A DNA stretch of 64,000 nt, taken from positions 1 through 64,000 of the forward strand of contig MU839145.1 in assembly GCA_030685235.1 (NCBI GenBank), in the 5' to 3' direction. Under the pieces are notes generated by a model. It worked only from the letters and a program-made list of their open reading frames with translations, had not been told where the DNA came from and did no database searches. Position 1 is the first letter of the stretch, and each line of letters starts with the position of its first letter. This DNA is from Copromyces sp. CBS 386.78. Taxonomy: Eukaryota > Ascomycota > Sordariomycetes > Sordariales > Sordariaceae. Below, in pieces: positions 45,334 to 57,854 of the stretch. The position numbers and the translations under genes are program-made.

Positions 45334-46743
45334 CTAGTGACTAGACTGCTTCGGTTTCGGGTCATCGAGCTCGGGAGTAGACATGTCCGCGGGCTCCTTG
45401 GAAACGATGCTGTTAGCCACCTTCCAGATCTGGAGCAGGTTATCCTCGGCAGCACTGCACACAAGCCAGGGGTCGTTGCGGTTCCAGCTGAAATCGGCCA
45501 GGTGGTTGGTGTGACCGCCGTGCATGAAGAGCAGCTCCGGGGGACCATCCTCAGCGTCATCTTGGGTTTGCTCGTCTCCGACACGGCTGATGTCCCAGAA
45601 CAACAACCTCCTATCGTAACTACCACTGCCCAGAACGGCCGACTCGGTCGGGTGCCACTCAAGAGAGGTAACCGCATCCTGGTGGCCCTCCAAAGTGTGG
45701 ACCTTGGACTTCATGTTCCTCATGTCCCAGATACCAATTGTCTTATCGGCGGAAGCAGTCGCGATGATCGTTTCCACCCGGGGATTAAATGCCAAAGCAT
45801 TGATGGCGTCACTATGACCGTTACGGGCGACAATAGCTGCCTTGTCGGTCTCCGGACGGCGGACGTCGAGAATCTGTAGAGTGAGATCGTCCGAGACGGT
45901 ACCGATCCATGACTTGACCATGGGGTGATGTTGAACGTCGTTGACGATGTGGCTATGGTGCGTGTACTTGCGAGAGTACTTGAGCTGCTTGCTGGTACCC
46001 TCGTAGGTCTTGAGGTCCCACAGGAGGACGGTCTTGTCTTCGCTGCCTGTCGCAAGGCAGCCTTCCTCATGCGGATTCCAGTTCAAGCCGAAGCCTTCCT
46101 CCTTGTGGCCAATCAGCTCCAGTTGAGGGCTAGGAGTGCCGGAGGGCGTGATGCTGTGCTTTGTGCGGTCGAAGATCAAGACACGGCCGTCAACAGCAAG
46201 GGTGGCGATAATATCGGGGTTCTGGGGCTGGTAGCGGGCCTTGTTGACCTCACCAGGGTGGTCGATCTTCTGGGTGATCTTGAATCGAATGCACAAGGGC
46301 TCCCCGGAAGAGGCCTTGCTGCCATAGCCACCAATCTCGCCGCGTTCCTCGTCGTAGTCGCGGGGATTCAGCTCGACCATCTTAGGGATCTCGACTTCGG
46401 CAATCTGGAGGTGGTTGGGCTTGCCCTCAGCGGTATGGGTTCCGAGAAGCAGTCTGTGGACGGTATGGCTCTTGTCTTTGGGGTTCTTGACATCGGGGAA
46501 CCATTGTGTCGTGAGGGTGGGCCACTCCAAGGCCGTGCTGAGCATCATGTCGTAGAGGAACGGGCTGTTCTTCTTCCAGATTTTGTACTCTTCGTTGATC
46601 AGGCGCTGCTCGGCCTCGGCATCGTCCTCCTCCATGTTGACTGCGTCCTAATGTCAGCACTTTTGCACAGGTTGTCGGCAAGCTCGCAGCCCGAGCTTCA
46701 TAAGCTTACCGTCAACATCGTCGACGATCTCGTCGCGCGCCAT
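45334..46743 (-). CDS. npf: NPF / p55 (RbAp46/48-type) WD40 histone-binding protein
   Basis: Two exons, 46743..46710 and 46640..45334, give 446 aa; the 69-nt intron has a GTAAGC donor and a CAG acceptor, and the join reads MARDEIVDDVDVNMEEDDAE. An earlier TAG acceptor nine bases upstream would break the frame. The N-terminal helix (QRLINEEYKIWKKNSPFLYD) and the following block (EWPTLTTQWFPD) are the histone-H4-binding signature of the Nurf55/RbAp48/Hat2 family. Seven WD repeats follow, with motifs such as VLLWDLKTYEG, KTIGIWDMRN and LLFWDISRVGDE, including the acidic loop DEQTQDDAEDGPPELLF typical of the family. Members are shared subunits of CAF-1, Hat1, Rpd3-type deacetylase and PRC2 complexes; Neurospora NPF is a PRC2 component. 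It is divergently transcribed from xrn1, with 1.5 kb between starts. Confidence 0.96.
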
Positions 46744-48239
46744 CTTGAAATTCGTGGATGTAGTAAAGTCGATAACGTGATTTGGGTGGTCAGGAGTGAT
46801 TAAGGTTCTGGAGGTGGCCAAGTGTCGCTACTCGCGTTGCGCAGCTGTTGTGGGAGTTTTGCCTGGTGCTGGACGAGCCACCACAGATGAGAGAGCCGAG
46901 GCTACAGATATGGAAACAAGATCTCTTGAAAATGCGCGAGAATAGATGGATATGGCCGTTGAATGGGTAGTGTGATGTCAAGAAATAGTGCGAGAGATCT
47001 CCTGTCCACGCAGTGCGCTAGTGTAACAAAAGTGATGAAAGTAACGGGACGGGAATCACCTAAAGGCGCAGGTTAAAGTGATTCTCCATGCGACAGACGG
47101 CGTTTGCAGCGGTGGTTGAAGCGCTAACCACCTCTAAACGCGACGCGACTTCCAATTAATTGAATTCTGCCACTCTCTTCCGCCTCTTCGGGCACTTTGA
47201 GGAACGCTGTTTCGTGGGGTTCAGTTCCGTTGGAGAGACGACGGCTGCTGCAGGGCGGATGGGACAGGGTTCGTCAAGGTAAGTACTCGACAGAGCCTCA
47301 AGCCAGCGCGGTCTTGATGTCACTCCTGAGCCGAGCAGCTGGACGGGAGTGACGGACTGCGGATGGTCCGTGCTACATTGCCCGCCCGAACAGCTTCACA
47401 ACCTGGAAGTTCCCGTCCGTCCCGCTCGTCGAGTGGAGGGGCCTCGTCACCTTCTGGTTGTCGGGTTCCCTCGAGGTTGGCGGGGACAGAGCTGACAGGG
47501 AGCCTGATGAGGTGGCGGGCACTCACGCCGGGGAGAGTCAGCCCGTGGGGCAATGGAGGCCAACTGGAAACTGCAGTGTGTCACAGGCTGAACAGCTGGC
47601 CCGGAGCCCAGGACACCTCCGCCGTCCTATCCACACTTCTGCTACAACCATCTCGCCGCCTCTAGGTACCCGACCGACAGACCTTCCATTACTTCCATTG
47701 GATTTCCACTTTGTTGAATGTTGTTTTGTAGTTCCATCTCTCGTAGACATCACCACTTCTCTTACTATCTCTACCTTACACATAGGCCGCCACGCTTTAG
47801 GCCCCCTCGTCGGATTTTCCATCCTTTCGCTTTTGTTAGCAGTATAGTAGCTTCTTTTCCCCGACTGCCGCTGTCCGTCGCTCGAAAGACACGCCTCTTC
47901 CTCCCTTCCACAGACAGCATCTTCAGTCCTTTAGCTTTCCATACTGTTCTTCAAAGGGAAGCCTGGAAGCTTAGTTGGATCTTGCTACTTCGTCCTCCTT
48001 CGGTTCATTGCGCCATTGCGATCCCTAGAGTTTTCGCTACCTAAAAGCCCGGCCATTATTATTCAGCGCCGGCATCTGAACGACCAGCTTGTCGCCTCTC
48101 CTTCGCCCCTTGAAAGTAGCATATAGGTAGACTTAGTAACGTCTCCTGCGACCGCCCAGCGCGCCCCAACTTCAGACCTCCTTCGCAAACTTCTAGTTCT
48201 GTACACATCCAGTTCGGCGTCACACGCCAGTCAGCCAAC
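46744..48239. other. Divergent promoter region between npf and xrn1
   Basis: This holds the 5' UTRs and promoters of both genes. Short open frames of up to 129 codons between 47320 and 48040 overlap on both strands and carry no motif. Pyrimidine-rich stretches (about 47690-47960) are consistent with a fungal core promoter or 5' leader for xrn1. Confidence 0.55.
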
Positions 48240-51200
48240 ATGGGGTGTGTTACTCTCAAAGCTCCTCCCCTCGCCGTGTATGCGCGCGCCTTCAGGCATA
48301 TGGCTAACACGTTCTCTCATCCAGTGTTCCCAAGTTCTTCAGATGGCTCTCGGAGCGGTATCCCGCCATCTCTCAGCTCATCGCCGAGAACCGTATCCCC
48401 GAGTTCGATTGCCTTTATGTTCGCTGCTCCCTTCCGAGGCCTGATGGCTATCTTGCGTTACTTCCCTAGCTAACCGGTTTATCCAGTTGGACATGAACGG
48501 TATTATCCACAACTGTACCCATAAGGATACGAGCGATGTACAATTTCGGATGACAGAGGAGGAGATGTTCATTGCCATATTCAACTACATTGAACATCTC
48601 TTCGGGAAAATCAAGCCCAAAAAGCTCTTCTTCATGGCTATTGATGGTGTTGCTCCTCGCGCCAAGATGAACCAGCAGCGTGCTCGCCGTTTCCGCACCG
48701 CCTTGGACAACGAGAAGGCCAGAGATAAGGCGATTCGTGAGGGCAAGGAACTGCCCAAAGAAGAGCCTTTCGACAGCAACTGCATTACACCCGGTATGTC
48801 TGGCACCGGCTCCCGCTGAGTGTTTTCCAGAGGCTGACTGGTTGTATAGGAACCGAATTCATGGCCAAGCTGTCGCAACAGCTGAGGTACTTCATCAACA
48901 AGAAGGTGTCGGAAGACAGGGACTGGCAACAGCCCGAGATTGTCCTGTCTGGGCACGAGGTCCCTGGTGAGGGTGAGCACAAGATCATGGAGTACATCCG
49001 CAATGCGCGCGCTCAACCCGACTACAACGCGAACGTCCGTCACTGTTTGTATGGCCTCGACGCCGATTTGATCATGTTGGGCCTCCTTAGCCACGATCCT
49101 CATTTCTGCCTTCTGCGCGAGGAAGTCACCTTTGGCCGCGGCCCAGCCAAGCACAAGACAAAGGGACTGGAGGAGCAAAATTTCTATCTGATGCATCTTT
49201 GCATAGTCCGTGAGTACCTGGAGCTGGAGTTCCAGGATCTGAAGAAACCAGGAGCCATGTCTTTTCCATTCGACATGGAGAAGGTTATTGACGACTTCAT
49301 TCTTATGGCCTTTTTCGTCGGAAACGATTTCCTCCCCAACCTTCCGCGCCTTCACATCAACGAAGGCGCTCTTACGCTCATGTTCAGGATATACAAAGAA
49401 ATTCTCCCACGCGGCGACGGATATATCAACGAGGGCGGTAAGGTCAACCTCCAGAGACTCGGTCTTCTCCTGGAAGAACTCGGCAAGGAGGAATATCGCT
49501 TTTTCGAACATGAACACGAGGATCAAGGCTGGCTTCGGGCCAAGAAGATGCTCGAAAATGACGAGGCAGAGACAGCAAAGGCCAAGATCAAGGGCAAGCT
49601 CATCGTCACCACGAACCAGAAGAACCTCTGGAAGCAGAAGATTCGGAAATTCCTCACTAACAGAAGCACCAACACGCTTGATCTCGGTACCGAGTTGAAG
49701 GCCGAGGACCGCAAGTTTGTCCAGGACCTGGCTGATACTGCCCACATTCCGTGGGCAACTAAGGAAGATGACGAGGGACACCGCCACCTAATCTTGCAGT
49801 TCCCCGAGAGAGACGATGAGTCTGAGGAGGACGAGGAGGCCCAGTCAGCCGTTCTCCGGATCGTCAAGAAGTACGACAACGCTCAGGTCGTGGATCTAAC
49901 TGCCGCTGACTCGAAGGCTGCCATGGAGGTCAAGTACCAGCAAAAGTTCCAGGAGTGGAAAGACAAGTACTATGCCGAGAAGTTCGAGGAATGGACCCCG
50001 GAAAACAAGGAGGATGAACTCCGCCAGTTGACGGAGAATTACGTCCAGGGTCTTCAATGGGTGCTCTACTACTACTACCGTGGTATTGCTTCATGGCCCT
50101 GGTTCTATCGCTATCACTATGCTCCCATGATTTCCGATGTCATGAAAGGCCTGAAGGCCGACCTCAACTTCAAGATGGGCCAGCCGTTCAAGCCATATGA
50201 GCAGCTGATGGGTGTCTTGCCAGACCGCAGCAAAAAGATAGTGCCGACGGTGTACTGGGATCTTATGACAAACCTTGATTCTCCAATCATCGACTTCTAC
50301 CCAAGAGACTTTGAGCTCGACATGAATGGCAAGAAGATGGACTGGGAGGCCGTCGTCAAGATTCCCTTCATTGACGAGAAGCGGTTGCTCGCAGCAATGG
50401 GCCCCAAGAACGAACTTCTCTCGGACGTTGAGAAGTCGAGGAACGATTTTGGTGTCGCCCTCAAGTTCACTTATTCCGATTTGGTGGATTTTGAATACCC
50501 TTCCTCTCTCGTCGGAGTCTTCCCGTCCATCCCCCACTGCCACTGTATTGAGAACATTTTCGATCTTCCGCCCGTGGATGGACTGGAGTATCGTGTTGGT
50601 TTAACCGACGGTGCTCTGCTGAACGCATCAGCGCTGGCTGGATTCCCTTCTTTGGCTACTCTGCCATATACCGCCTCTCTTGGGCACCATGGCGTCAATG
50701 TATTCCAGCAGGAGAGTCGCAACGAGAGCATGGTCGTCAATATCCTGGATACGGAGAAGCGCACCAACGTCGAGGAAGCGAAGCGCAAGCTTGGAAAGCG
50801 CTGCTTCGTTGGCTATCCCTTCCTCCAAGAGGCTAAAATCGTGCGCGTATCCGACGAGCTTTTTGATTACGAGTTGGCAGAAGATGGTAGTGGACAGGTG
50901 GTGTCGCGGAATCATGGCACGCGGGACATCGAGCAATGGGGCAAGACGGCTCACAGAATCGAGAACTTCTACAGCAAGCGGCTGGGTATATTGATCGGTC
51001 AGGTGGAGTCGTTGGTCCACGTACACATGCTCAAGGGCCTGATCAAAACAGATGAAGGTGCTACAGTGAAGGAGTACGGCCCGGTTCCCGGCATGGAGAC
51101 GGACTACGCCGCACAGATCATCGTCGACGAGGTTGTCAACGAGGATGAGCGTTTCATTGAGAGGGCTGCCTTGCCTCTTGAGGAAGAGTTTCCTATCAAG

Positions 51201-52793
51201 TCCGTTGGCTTCTTCTTGGGAGAATTCAACTTTGGTCGCCCAGTTGAAGTCGAAGGTTACAGCAACAACAAGCTTACTGTCTGGCTTGCCGCCTTGAAGG
51301 AGCGGGAGCCGGATTTTGCTCGGCAGATCATGTTGGACGCAGAGCGGAACAACCAATATAGCCCGTCATGGGCGGTTGCCAAGGACTTGTTGCTTCACCC
51401 TCTTACATTGAGCAAGATCACGTCTTCCTACTTCATCACAACACTTGGCGGCTTGCGGGTCAACCTAGGTCTCAACCTCAAGTTTGAAGGCAAGAAGCAA
51501 AAGGTGCTTGGCTATTCCCGCAAGTCCCAGACTGGTTGGGAGTTCAGTCCGCTTGCTATCGCTATGATCGCCGAGTATATGCAAAGGTTTCCGGATTTCT
51601 TTGCTGCTATTAAACAAAATCCATCCGGCGCCGAACTGACCGAGACGGATCTGTGGCCCGAGCCGGCAGTTGCCTCGGCTAGAGTGAAGGAAATCGGTGC
51701 CTGGTTGAAGACGCTGAAGACGAGCCAGATGGAGCGAGTTCCGCTTGACGCAGAGCAGCTTGATTCCGATGTTGTCATGAGGCTCGCTGCTGAGGCCGAC
51801 AGGCTGCAGCTCGGACAACTGCCTGCTGCGAACAAGAGGATGCCCAACGTTCCTCGCCATGCTCTGCTGCGTCCTTGTGATGCGGAACATCGTCTTGGAA
51901 ACCAGCACTTCAGCCTGGGTGATCGTGTCGTTTACGTCGCTGAGGTTGGCAAGGTCCCCATCGCCTATCGTGGAACTGTGGTGGGTATCAGCCGCGTCCC
52001 GACGGCCAAGTTGCTGGATGTGGTTTTCGATGTTGCTTTCATGAGTGGAACCACCCTCGGTGACCGATGCCCTCCTTTCCGTGGCCAGACGGTGCCGTCC
52101 TACACCTGCCTCAACCTTACCAACCGCCAGGTCGTTGTTGGCTCCAAGGCAGCCATGGCTAGACAACCCACCAACCCTTCAGTTACGACACTGACGGCTC
52201 ACGGTGGTTACGGGATGCAGGCCAATGGCAAGCAATTTCGTGATGCGCCCCAGCCTCCTCCTCTGCAAGGAACCTGGCGCGGTGCTATTCACGGCGGTGG
52301 TCGCGGTCGTGGTGGCCGTGGAGGTTATCAGTCGCCCCACCATCAGAATGGTCCTCAGCAGGGCGAGAACCAGCACAGTAACCTCGTCTATCGCCAGGCT
52401 CCCAACGGCCCAAGTGGTCATCAGCAGCCCCAGAGACAGCCTTATGGTCCGGATCCCAGCTTTAAAGGTTCCTCTAGCACCGGTACCCCTCAGGGTGGTC
52501 GTGGTGGACGTGGTGGTAACTTCCGGGGCAACTTCCGTGGGCGCGGTGGCAAGCCAGGAGGTGCTGATCCGTCGGCGCCTGCCCTCGTAAACGTCGATGG
52601 TAACTACAGTGGTGAAGTACAGCAGCAGTCTTCGCCAGCTCCCGGCGTGTACTCTGCTGTCCCGCCTCCCGCTAGCCTTGATTCCCCTAGGGGTGGACGT
52701 GGTGGCCGTGGCCGTGGCGGTCGTGGTAGGGGTGAAGGACGTGGTCGTGGTGGTGCTGGTCGCGGTGGTAGGGGCGGCGCACCCCAGGCATAA
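48240..52793 (+). CDS. xrn1: 5'-3' exoribonuclease Xrn1
   Basis: Four exons, 48240..48244, 48325..48418, 48487..48793 and 48850..52793, give 1449 aa; introns are 80, 68 and 56 nt. The first coding exon is only ATGGG, and the join gives MGVPKFFRWLSERYPAISQL. Catalytic residues of the Xrn family fall at the canonical numbers: D35 (LYLDMNG), D86 with K93 and R101, E176 and E178 (PGEGEHK), D206 and D208 (GLDADLIMLGL), and the Asp of GNDFLPNLP. An SH3-like block (LGDRVVYVAEVGKVPIAYRG) near 1160 distinguishes it from nuclear Rat1. From about 1280 the tail is rich in Gly/Arg/Gln, ending in tandem RGG-type repeats likely to bind RNA and be methylated. It degrades decapped cytoplasmic mRNA. The second donor (GTTCGC) is weak but required for the conserved DCLYLDMNG. 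Confidence 0.96.
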
Positions 52794-53396
52794 GCGGGTC
52801 GAGCAATATCAGTCTCTATGTGCCGAAGCTATAGGGCATCATGTACTTGTATATACTTGCTAAGCACCGAACTTGTATACACACGGTATGAATGGATTGG
52901 TGAGCCACTTAGTCAAGTCTACAGCAGTGTATACCTTTGTCTTTGGTGTACATATGTATAGCGGAAACAAAGATCACAATGTTCATATATCATGGTCCTC
53001 CTTCCATGTCCTAACCTTGCTATGGTACCTTGATGCGGTTGCTCTCGAACATGAAATACGTGAATATGAATAAAAACGGAAAGGGTTTTACATTGTCGAA
53101 GAATATTCAGGCACTGGTCTATTCCACGATATGATGCTCGCTTCCTGTTCCGCACTTCGTTGACATGATCATGGGCCTCTTCATCACAGCTGAGATGCCA
53201 CGACAGGGTTTATACCAAACCTCCCTTCTCTGGTATAAGTTCTAGAGATTCCTGCTAACCGCAACATTGCCCCGAGTTCTTTCTCAAAAGACACGTGCTT
53301 AGTGTTATCATACGTAGCTTTATTACGCTTTATTCTCCAAACACCCTCAAACCCTTGTCCCTCCTTCCTCCTCTCATGCCATATGCCATATTACCC
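52794..53396. other. Convergent intergenic region xrn1/spc3
   Basis: This holds the 3' UTRs of the two convergent genes. Nothing else is recognised. Confidence 0.6.
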
Positions 53397-54300
53397 CTAC
53401 CGGGCGCCCGCCGACGCCGGCTTCTTCTCCTTAATCGCAGGCAGCTTGAAGCGCTTGCTCACCCCATTCTTCAGAGCCTTCCAGTACCCGTAGTCGACGT
53501 CTTGGTTCCACGTGAGCAGACCAACCCACGGCTGGACGTTGTAGTGCAGACGGAGGGTGACGTTGTCGGTGGTAGCAAGCTTTCCGGAGGGGTGGGTGAT
53601 TTTGTACTTGTGGCGTTGGTTCTTGAGGACGAGTTTGCCGCTGTTATTCCCAGAAAGTTAGTAACCAAGTAGGCCAACGAAGCGATATGTGGTAGGTAGC
53701 TGGACTTACCGGTTAGGATCAATACTCTTCCCGCCCGCGCTCTTGCGCAGCTTCTTCATGGCGACGGGACCAATGTTGGCCAGGTGGTCGGCGCTGGGGG
53801 AGGTGATGATGCTGTCCCAGATCACGGCCTCGTCGGTCGCGTTTGTTTTGGAGTGGTCGGCCGCTGGCCACTCAGCCGTCACGTAGACGAAGACTTGCTT
53901 GGTGTTCCATGTGAAGAGGGAGGAGAGGTCGGCATCGAGGGAGAAGTTGATGACGGCGTACTCTTCTTTTTTGCTGCTGTAGTAGTGCGGTCGGCCTCGG
54001 ACGCTGTTGGGATTCGACAGGTGGTTAGTAGGCGTTTGGTACTCTGGATAGGTGCATGACAGTAGGCATATGTGATGAAGCAATGCCAGCAGTCAGGCTG
54101 GCCACAAATGTTCGCGCGCGTGTCCAGCCAGACAGGAGGGGCATCGCAACTCACACTTGGACACTGGTTGTCTTAAGGGTTCGAACAACGGGCGCCCGTT
54201 CTGTGACGAAGTCAGAGGCGGCGATGAAGGCCGCGACTACAAAGGCGACTGTTGTAAAGAAACCAAACACATTCTGTAGCCTTACTACTGATGTATACAT
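53397..54300 (-). CDS. spc3: Signal peptidase complex subunit 3 (SPC22/23)
   Basis: Three exons, 54300..54155, 54003..53710 and 53640..53397, give 227 aa; introns of 151 and 69 nt are GT-AG (GTGAGT and GTAAGT donors). One N-terminal membrane segment (about residues 12-30, FGFFTTVAFVVAAFIAASD) is followed by a lumenal domain. That domain contains HYYSSKKEEYAVINFSLDAD, LSSLFTWNTKQVFVYVTAEW and NVTLRLHYNVQPWVGLLTWN, the signature of Spc3/SPC22/23. The C-terminus is Lys-rich. In yeast this subunit is essential for signal-peptide cleavage at the ER together with Sec11. The start lies 621 nt from the divergent hid1 start. Confidence 0.95.
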
Positions 54301-54921
54301 GGTGGGCGATAGTGGATGGTCCTTGTCTTGAAGTTTGGGGTTCAAGATGCGCTCCGACGGAGGGGGTAGCTAGGGGACCGTTGACGTCGGTGTTAAATAC
54401 AGCTTTTTGGTCCACTTTCACCTGAAGAATTTCATCGGCGGGTCCAGATGATCTCGGCTGAAAAGGTTTACAGTGGTGATGTTGTTGCTGTTTGGAGAGC
54501 TTTGAAACTCCAAAGGGCACCTTGACGGATTGTCGATAAGGCCAGATCGTGATGATGCTGCAGCTGGGTTAGGGTTAAACGTAGAATGTGATATTGAGAC
54601 GGCAGCATCCCGTGCTGGCCAACCCCAGAACGCACAGACCAATACCCTGGGGGTTCCCGGGGTGGAACCACTTTCTTTCCCTTTAGCTTCCCGGGACAGA
54701 GACACACTGACAACCGCAGCCTGTGATGTAACGGAACCGGTTTGCACCTCACTGACCCAAACCATCTGCAAATCACAAAAGTCCACCACTCCAACGAGCC
54801 AGCGACACGTCAAGAAACGAGAACTTGTAGCGGATCTAGCTCTGCCTCCCCGTCCTTCACTCCCGGTTTATCTTGTATTGTGGCATAATCCCAATGAATG
54901 CTATGTCCCTAAGCTGCCAAA
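54301..54921. other. Divergent promoter region spc3/hid1
   Basis: This is the 621-bp region between the two start codons and would hold both promoters. The 138-codon plus frame that begins at 54530 runs past it and has no family motif. Confidence 0.55.
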
Positions 54922-57854
54922 ATGGGTGCGAGCGACTCTAAGCTAGTATTCAAGAAGGGCATCTTCCGCCTCTCTGAAGAACGACACATCCCAGCCGATG
55001 ATACCTACTGGACATCAGTCAGTATTGCCTAGTCCATTCTCCTCGATACGAAGCTGTCTCCTCCGCCCGCCCTCTTGTGTATACACTCAATGAACCCGTC
55101 CTCATCCACATCTAGCGGTAACCGGGGCTAACCGTGTAACTTTCTGGTGTCTGTAGTTCTGGGAATTGCCCGAAACCTCGGAAGACGTCTTCAGTTTATT
55201 CGCCCCTGCCGACGTTCGCCGAACCCGAGACAATGCGTTGGAGAACCTAGAAACGTTGATATTAGCCGTGACATCGCGACTCTTTGTACTCCGTCACCAC
55301 CCCTCGTTCCCCGACCCCGAGATCGCTCCCGACAGTCATGCTCTCAACTGCATTCGAGTCCTCACTCGCATTCTTCCGTTCCTGTACGAGAAAGAGTCGC
55401 TCCAATCCTGGGAGGAGAACTTCTTCTGGGCCCGCCGCCGCAAACGCACCAGGACATCTCTAATAGCCAATGAGGTGCTCTTCGATGAGTCGCAAGAAGT
55501 CCAGCCTAGACCGCCCGAAGAGTTCGAGGACGCAAAGCCGCTAGCGGAGGAGCTTATCGACACTCTTATCGACCTGCTGTTCTTCTCCGACCTTACGGTA
55601 CCAAGACAACCACATGGCAGCCCCAAAGTCAGCTATTCGATCTGGCAGAGCGGCGTGGGCTGTGCGACATCGATACCGACCACCAAAGAACACGAGAGCA
55701 ACAGATGTGAAATCCTACGGCTGCTACTGACTCTGACGAGTCAAAGCATGTACTTGTCGCCGAGTGTCTTGCCGTTGAAGGGAACCCGGGCCCTTACCCA
55801 CATCGCCACTTGCCCAGACAAGCAGGTGGTTCTCTCGGTCTTGTGCTCGCTACTGAACACGGCAAGTTACCATATTCGTCCACGCAGGTCACACATGCTA
55901 ACTAACCATGTGCTAGACACTCAAGTATAACCCTGCCACCTGGCGTGTGCCGTACAACACTCTGGTCTTCAAGGATCCCAAACAAATACTCGTCACATAT
56001 ACTCTGCAATTTCTCTTGGTGGTTCTGCTCTATCCAGTCCCAGAGGAGCCAGGAGTCCTGACACCCAAGAACTTCTACCGTCACTTTGCTGGCAGGCTCC
56101 ATCGGCCCCAAGATTTCCAGTTCATTGTGGATGGCATGACACGGATACTGCATCAACCCCTCCAGGCCAACGCCTCTTATATCCCCGGGGCACAGAACTC
56201 AGTTCGGTTCGCTCCCGAGACCATCATGCTGTTCTGGGAACTGACCCAGTGTAATAAGCGCTTCCGCTCCTTCATGATCGACACTGAACGGGCACACGAC
56301 TTTGTGATTTTTGTTCTATTTTATGCGCTCCAGTACAAGGGCGACGCATCCAAGCAGGGCGTGGTGAGGATGTGTGCTTTCCTGCTCCAGACTCTCAGCG
56401 CAGAGAAGAATTTCGGCATTAACCTCAACAAAATGTTTGAGGCCCAAGAGACGCTTCCCCCGGCTATCCGGATTACTGGCTTCAGGGGAACATATGCAGA
56501 CTTCCTAATTCAAGTAAGCTTCCCCAAGCACAACTCAGGACGTCTGATTCTAACCGCTGCTAGTCTATCTATAATCTCATCACCAAGAGTCAGGGGAAGC
56601 TGACTGTCATCTATCCTGCGCTCCTGGCTGTTATTAATAACATATCCGCTTACCTGGAGGGACTCAGCGGATCTACCTGCAACAGGCTCATTCAGCTCTA
56701 CAACTCGATGTCATCACCCTCGTTCCTTATGGCGAATGAGACAAATCATAATCTACTAAGATCATTGTTGGAGTCCATCAATGCTATTGTGGAGCATCAG
56801 TACAAGAGTAAGTCCTATTGATCATTGGGAAGTTGATTGGCTTGTGTTCTGACCATTGTCCGCAGAGAACCCTCACTTCATATACGCCATTATCAGGAAT
56901 AGAAAGCGCTTCGAAGCCTTGCGCTCTTTCACGTTGGAGAGTGGCCAGGAAGAGATAGAGAGACGTAACCGAAAAAAGAAGGAGGCTGCTGCCTCCAATG
57001 ACCCATTGGAGACTAACTCGACGAGAAGCTCGTTGGATAGTTTACGGAGCCCCGCAGCGTCTGGCACGCGGGTCCCTACGCTCCATGATGTTCCCGAGGA
57101 TGGAGCATTCGCCGTTGGTGACGATGATGATGACAGCGATGATGAGCAAAGGCCTACTCCGTCTCCTTCAAGCCACAGCGAGAATCCGTCCCGTGCATCA
57201 TCTGTAGAACCTCATACGGATGGCAGTGATGTACCAAGACAGCTTCGAGGCATGTCGGAAAAGGCTAGGGGCAAGATGCCGGCAGGACCACGCTTCTCGC
57301 GGCAAAACAGCACAACCAGCTTGGGCGGCTACTCCATATCCGGCCAGTCCCAGACAGGGGCGTTTGAGCCAACCGCTGAATGGATTGACAGCTGGCTCCC
57401 AGAGTTGCCGCTTCATACCATCTTGACGCTGATCAATCAGCTCACGGCACTACTACCTCGCCAATCCATTGCTACAGACTCGCCTACGCCGATAGTTTTA
57501 CAGAGAATTCAGGAGATCCAACTTGTTGGCGTGGATGCCTCGCCTGTGCGGGTTCACATGTTTGAATGGTCGCCAATGGCGCTGGGATGGTACGAGTCCC
57601 TGCTTTGGGGATTCATCTTTGCCAGCGAAATGCAGGTTGCCAGAGGCACTGTGGGTATCTGGAACACGACCAACATCAAGCTCTTCCATGTGCAACAGAC
57701 GGCAGCCCAGGGCCCTTCGCTGACTTCCCCACGCGGAGCCGTGGATGCAGTTGGAAGCAACATTGTATCTCGCATCGGAGCTATCAACCTCCGGGGGGCT
57801 GCAGGTTCCACTGTTTCTCCAGGAGGAGCCCAGGCCCCACGACGGAGCGGCTAG
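54922..57854 (+). CDS. hid1: HID1-family Golgi/trafficking protein (Dymeclin/Ecm30-related)
   Basis: Five exons, 54922..55017, 55157..55861, 55917..56513, 56564..56807 and 56866..57854, give 876 aa. Introns are 139, 55, 50 and 58 nt. The 55-nt intron uses a GC donor (ACG|GCAAGT), giving LLNTTLKYNPATWRVPYN; no GT donor nearby keeps the frame. The N-terminus MGASDSKLVFKKG is a good N-myristoylation site, as in animal HID1. Family blocks include YWTSFWELPETSEDVFSLF, NPHFIYAIIRNRKRFEALRS and the C-terminal WIDSWLPELPLHTILTLINQ and EWSPMALGWYESLLWGFIFA. A low-complexity acidic/Ser segment (about 590-690) interrupts the helical domain, a usual place for fungal inserts. Animal HID1 acts at the trans-Golgi in secretory-granule formation; yeast Ecm30 is related. 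The fungal role is inferred. Confidence 0.93.

Noticed and set aside
48585..49787. 400-codon minus-strand frame
   Set aside because: Antisense shadow of xrn1 exons 3-4; no domain of its own and it ignores the xrn1 introns.
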